From the NCBI RefSeq assembly GCF_003323715.1, contig NZ_QOIN01000049.1:45003-109002 (forward strand): a stretch of 64,000 bases of DNA. The letters are read 5' to 3'. The notes beneath the pieces were generated by a model. The model searched no databases. It had not been told where the DNA came from and saw nothing but the letters and a program-made list of their open reading frames with translations. Made by a program: the position numbers and the translations under genes. Source of the stretch: Streptomyces diacarni. Its GTDB lineage: Bacteria > Actinomycetota > Actinomycetes > Streptomycetales > Streptomycetaceae. Positions 60,885-64,000 of the stretch are shown one piece after another (the first letter of the stretch is position 1; each line of letters opens with the position of its first letter).

Positions 60885-62267
60885 ATGACGTGCATGCGTC
60901 ACAGCGGCCCCACGAACTCCCCACCCCCCACCGGCGTCAGCACGGGGGATGAGGACCACGGAGCCCCGAGCGGCCACCACCCCGCTGACCCGGCCGACTC
61001 CGCTGACCCGGCCGGCCCTGCTGACCGGCAAGGGCACGGTGTCGCCTCCCCGGACGGTCCGGTTCCGCACACGACGTCGGGTGGGCCCGCGCAGCGCAGC
61101 GACGCGGCTCTCACACAGGATCTCCGCGCGAGCGACCCGTTCACCGGGCAAGCGGCTCTCGACGAGCTCTACCGGCGCCATCACCCGGCCGTGCTGGCCT
61201 ACGCCCGCACCTGCTGCCGGGACCCGCACACGGCGGAGGACCTCGGTTCCGAGGCGTTCACCCGCACGCTCCAGGCCGTGCGCGCCGGCGGCGGCCCCAC
61301 GGAGGCGTGGCGGCCCTACCTCCTCACGGCTGTCCGTCGCACGGCAGCCGCCTGGTCCGAGACCGCACGCCGCACCGAACTGGCGCCCGATTTCGACCGC
61401 TGGCTCTCCGAGACCCCCACCGAAGCCCGCACACCCCACGGCACAGGCGGTGCCACGGCAGCCGCGACCGCCTCGGCGACAGCGGCGACGGGTGTGACGA
61501 CGGCCGCGAACGTGGCAGCCGGGACGGCAGCAGCGGGGAAGACCGCCGGAGCCTCCGGTGCCGCCTCGACCACGGCCGGCGTCAAGATCGGCGCCGGCGT
61601 CGGTGCCTCGCTGCTGGCGCTGGCCGTGGGGGGATTCGTCTTCTTCCCGGACGGCGAGGACGAGCCCCGCGCCGCCGCTCCCCGGCACCCGCCCGCCACC
61701 CACGCACCGCCGACCGGCACCCGGTCCACCCCCACCCCGGCGAAGAGCTCTCCGCCCCCGTCGCCGAGCCGCACACAGGCAGTGCGGAAACCCAGCAGGC
61801 CTGCCGCCCAGCCCGCCGACGCCCGTACCCGGCTGCGGATCGCCTCGACCGGCCGCTGCATGGACATCTCCGACGCCCCGGGATCCGCTCCGCACGAGGC
61901 GCCCTGCACCGGCGCGGCCTCGCAACAGTGGGACCTGCTGCTCAACAAGCCGGCCCAGGAAGCACAGCTGCGCAACCGCGCCAGCGGTCTCTGCCTCGTC
62001 CACACGGGCACCGAGACCGACGGTGCACCGGTACACCAGCAGTCGTGCGCCTCGCAGAACCGCACCGCCCGCTGGACGTACTTCCCGCAGGACGACGGCA
62101 CCATGGCCTTCGCCCAGCAGGGGTCACGCCTCCACTTCCTCGGGCTCGACGCCTGGCACGACGCCGCGCAGGGCAGAACCCACCCGTCCACCATCGGAAC
62201 GACGGCGAACTACTACAACACCCCGTCCCTGCGCTTCCGCTACGACGGCGACCCGCTGGACCGCTGA
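60885..62267 (+). CDS. sigma-70 region 2 / transmembrane / ricin-lectin protein
   Basis: 460 residues. The first 70 are low-complexity. From about 70 to 165 lies an ECF-like sigma region 2: QAALDELYRRHHPAVLAYAR, TAEDLGSEAFTRTLQAVRAG and WRPYLLTAVRRTAAAWSETA. No region 4 follows; instead there is an Ala/Thr/Gly stretch and one span (IGAGVGASLLALAVGGFVFF). The exported C-terminal 140 or so residues form a ricin-type beta-trefoil (LRIASTGRCMDISDAPGSAP, SQQWDLLLNK, SGLCLVHTG). It could be a membrane-bound sensor whose cytoplasmic part touches RNA polymerase. The start is not certain (60894 also possible). Confidence 0.75.
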   Translation: MTCMRHSGPTNSPPPTGVSTGDEDHGAPSGHHPADPADSADPAGPADRQGHGVASPDGPVPHTTSGGPAQRSDAALTQDLRASDPFTGQAALDELYRRHHPAVLAYARTCCRDPHTAEDLGSEAFTRTLQAVRAGGGPTEAWRPYLLTAVRRTAAAWSETARRTELAPDFDRWLSETPTEARTPHGTGGATAAATASATAATGVTTAANVAAGTAAAGKTAGASGAASTTAGVKIGAGVGASLLALAVGGFVFFPDGEDEPRAAAPRHPPATHAPPTGTRSTPTPAKSSPPPSPSRTQAVRKPSRPAAQPADARTRLRIASTGRCMDISDAPGSAPHEAPCTGAASQQWDLLLNKPAQEAQLRNRASGLCLVHTGTETDGAPVHQQSCASQNRTARWTYFPQDDGTMAFAQQGSRLHFLGLDAWHDAAQGRTHPSTIGTTANYYNTPSLRFRYDGDPLDR

Positions 62268-62312
62268 TGACGCGACCCCGGCGAGTCGCCGTCGCCGTGG
62301 TCGTCGACGACG

Positions 62313-62335
62313 CGTGGGCGACACCTACGCCCACG
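62313..62335. terminator. hairpin between convergent ricin-domain genes
   Basis: Arms CGTGGGCG and CGCCCACG with a 7-base loop. It lies in the 81-base gap between the sigma/ricin gene and the metzincin/ricin gene. Confidence 0.6.
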
Positions 62336-62348
62336 CCCACGCCTGTGC

Positions 62349-63641
62349 CTACGCCTGACGCATCCGGAAGGTCGTGGCGTCGCCCACGGTCACGGGGTCA
62401 CCGCCCGAACGGTGCACGAGGTGGTACCCGTCCAGTCGGTCGCCCACATTGGCGTTCACCCACCAGTGCTGCGCGGACTTGCCGGCCGCGCAGTCGGCCA
62501 GTACCGCGCGCCCGCCGTCGCGCTTCTCCAGGCAGCGTTCTCCCAGCTTGAACTTGAAGTAGCCACGTCCGCCGATCTCGCGCACCCACGTCTGCCCGTC
62601 CCCGCCGCAGGCCGCGAGTCCGAGCTTCGACGACTGCGCGCCCCGAGCGGTCAGGCACTTCCCGCCGTCCGCGTCCACCAGCCGGGCCTTCACCGCCCTG
62701 GCCTGCCGGTTCTTCATCAGATACGGGCTGCGCGCCACGTTCTCCTCGGGGTGCGTGGCCAGGTAGCTCCCCTTGGCCGGGCGCGGATGGAAGTAGGCGA
62801 ACCCGTCCAGGCCGCAGTCGAGTACCGACGCGGCACGCGGACCGTCACAGCGCGGGGTCTCGTCGTAGCCCCGGCAGATCGGATCGTTGCCCTGGGCCTT
62901 GTCCTCGTCGCAGTGCGAGACGCCGAACTGGTGCACCATCTCGTGCGTCAACGCGCTCTCGCTCGCACAACCCCAGGACACCTCGGCCCACCCACCGTGC
63001 AGCGTGGCCCGCGACTCGGGACTCGGCGTCCCCGCCGTGCCACAGCCGTCAGGCTCGCCGGTGTCGTAGAAGAACAGCTCACGGTGCGTCTTCTCCCACT
63101 CGGCGAACCGCGCCTCACCACCCAGCCGCCGCGTCAGCTCCTTCTCGACCACGGACCGTGCCGCGTCCCGCGCCTGCTGCATCGAGTGCTTCTCACCCAA
63201 CCCGGTGACCTCGACGCTCAACACCGCGGGCCTGCACTCCTCGTCCTGGACGAAGCGCGGCCGGCGGCTCTCGTCGTCACCCGCGTAGCGCTTCGCGCTC
63301 GCCTCGAAGGTCTGGTCGATGTCCCAGAGCACCTGCCGCACGGCCTGCGGGCCGCCCTCGCGTGGGGCGGCCCCCTGCCGGTGCACGTAGACGGCCTGGT
63401 AACGCCCCTTGCCGTCGCCGTCCTCGCCGTCGTCGCACGCCACGGCCCCCATGGGCGCCGTCTCCACCGCGTCCGCGACCTCCGCCGCCGTCCTCGGAGT
63501 GGACTCGTCCGCCCAACCCGGCATGCCCATCGCGCTCCACACGAGCGCGAGCGCCACCGCGGCACCGCCTCCCGGGACGATGAACTTCCAGCGCCTGGCC
63601 CGATGTGCGCCGCCTCCGGACCGCTTCCGATGCGTTGTCAC
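62349..63641 (-). CDS. secreted metzincin-type metalloprotease with C-terminal ricin domain
   Basis: 430 residues from a GTG with AGGAGG upstream. A signal or anchor (FIVPGGGAAVALALVWSAMG) is followed by a prodomain-like region. The catalytic motif is LTHEMVHQFGVSHC, with HExxHxxGxxH zinc ligands at about His233, His237 and His243, then Cys-rich segments (CDEDK, CRGYDETPRC, LDCGLDG). The C-terminal 130 or so residues are a ricin-type trefoil (KCLTARGAQSSKLGLAACGG, ERCLEKRDGG, AQHWWVNANV). No Met-turn was checked. It is convergent with the sigma/ricin gene. Confidence 0.85.
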   Translation of the reverse strand: MTTHRKRSGGGAHRARRWKFIVPGGGAAVALALVWSAMGMPGWADESTPRTAAEVADAVETAPMGAVACDDGEDGDGKGRYQAVYVHRQGAAPREGGPQAVRQVLWDIDQTFEASAKRYAGDDESRRPRFVQDEECRPAVLSVEVTGLGEKHSMQQARDAARSVVEKELTRRLGGEARFAEWEKTHRELFFYDTGEPDGCGTAGTPSPESRATLHGGWAEVSWGCASESALTHEMVHQFGVSHCDEDKAQGNDPICRGYDETPRCDGPRAASVLDCGLDGFAYFHPRPAKGSYLATHPEENVARSPYLMKNRQARAVKARLVDADGGKCLTARGAQSSKLGLAACGGDGQTWVREIGGRGYFKFKLGERCLEKRDGGRAVLADCAAGKSAQHWWVNANVGDRLDGYHLVHRSGGDPVTVGDATTFRMRQA

Positions 63642-63828
63642 GCAGCCTCCTGTTCGTGGGGGTACACAAACGGAGAGCGCTGACCGCCCACACCGTCCCG
63701 CGCCGTGACTCAACCGTTACCACGAGGCGCGAGAACGGCCGAGCGCCTCGCAAGAACAAGTCAGGGGCGAGCTCAAAAGGGAATGCCGGCGAAAAGACGA
63801 AGCGCGCGACCGGGCTACGAACCCCGTG

Positions 63829-63872
63829 AACGCAAAAAAGAAAGCCCCGTTGGCGTGTGCCAACGGGGCTTT
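63829..63872 (-). terminator. rRNA operon terminator
   Basis: On the minus strand, arms AAAGCCCCGTTGG and CCAACGGGGCTTT with loop CACACG (reverse strand) are followed by TCTTTTTTGCG. It lies 12 bases beyond the 5S 3' end. Confidence 0.93.
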
Positions 63873-63883
63873 CCTCACGAATA

Positions 63884-64000
63884 GTTCGGCGGCGTCCTAC
63901 TCTCCCACACGCTCCCGCATGCAGTACCATCGGCGCTGAAAGGCTTAGCTTCCGGGTTCGAAATGTAACCGGGCGTTTCCCTCACGCTATGACCACCGAA
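63884..64000 (-). rRNA. rrf: 5S rRNA (5' end cut by the window edge)
   Basis: The minus strand reads TTCGGTGGTCATAGCGTGAG onward with GGAAACGCCCGG, CCGAACCCGGAAGCTAAGCC-type loop (here TTTCGAACCCGGAAGCTAAG), CGGGAGCGTGTGGGAGAGTA and closing GGACGCCGCCGAAC, the Streptomyces 5S sequence. About 117 bases are present; one or two at the 5' end are outside. The rest of the operon (23S, 16S) would lie to the right. Confidence 0.97.

Overview
The window is high-GC DNA with the gene content, spacing and codon use of a Streptomyces chromosome. Markers of the genus include mshD (mycothiol), glnR, nur, rsiG, a PHO-box-controlled pst operon and a cmd-type membrane cluster. The right edge enters an rRNA operon read on the minus strand: 5S rRNA and its terminator are present, and 23S/16S would lie outside. 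No integrase, transposase, tRNA or CRISPR array was seen.

Layout. 0-5 kb: minus-strand phosphate/thiol genes (ppk, CHAD protein, mshD). 4.8-8.6 kb: a surface-stress cassette of HtrA-like protease, response regulator and histidine kinase, like mycobacterial pepD-mprA-mprB. 8.7-10.7 kb: a LacI regulator and the nitrogen regulator glnR. 11-17.6 kb: plus-strand hydrolase, MoaD-like protein, two membrane or envelope proteins, then a sulfur group with a Cys-containing leader peptide, a rhodanese, a DUF1416 protein and a DsrE protein. 17.6-24.8 kb: nitrobindin-like protein, sortase-type surface protein, nur, YgfZ-type protein, dtd, rsiG, asparaginase and an Eis-like acetyltransferase. 25-30 kb: accessory genes (GntR regulator, phosphotransferase, HAD phosphatase, ankyrin protein, methyltransferase). 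30-33.6 kb: an antibiotic-resistance-like cassette of ABC-F ATPase and streptogramin-lyase-like protein with a divergent TetR regulator. 33.8-40.2 kb: signalling and wall genes (MerR-PP2C fusion, XRE regulator, HbhA-like protein, DUF2516 protein, receiver-SpoIIE phosphatase, NlpC/P60 hydrolase). 40.3-46.6 kb: pstSCAB, pit and a PhoU-like gene. 46.8-50 kb: csoR, small proteins, a lipoprotein and a PAP2 phosphatase. 50.2-60.8 kb: a reduced type IV secretion-like membrane cluster. 60.9-63.6 kb: two convergent ricin-lectin proteins, one a sigma-like protein and one a metzincin protease. 63.8-64 kb: the end of an rRNA operon.

How the genes work together. Phosphate: PHO-box-like direct repeats precede both ppk and pstS, linking polyphosphate metabolism, high-affinity uptake (Pst) and low-affinity uptake (Pit plus PhoU-like) to PhoP, although the two sets lie 37 kb apart here. 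Envelope and stress: the protease/two-component cassette, two PP2C-type phosphatases and two NlpC/P60 wall hydrolases. Development: RsiG (c-di-GMP-dependent anti-sigma for WhiG) and the cmd-like cluster.

The strongest candidates for novelty are: the type IV-like cluster, with a coupling-protein homologue that seems to lack both Walker motifs and no relaxase; the ABC-F/lyase/TetR cassette; the sigma-region-2/transmembrane/ricin protein facing a metzincin/ricin protease; and several short ORFs, including a 26-residue ORF with a strong ribosome site next to the VirB4-like ATPase.
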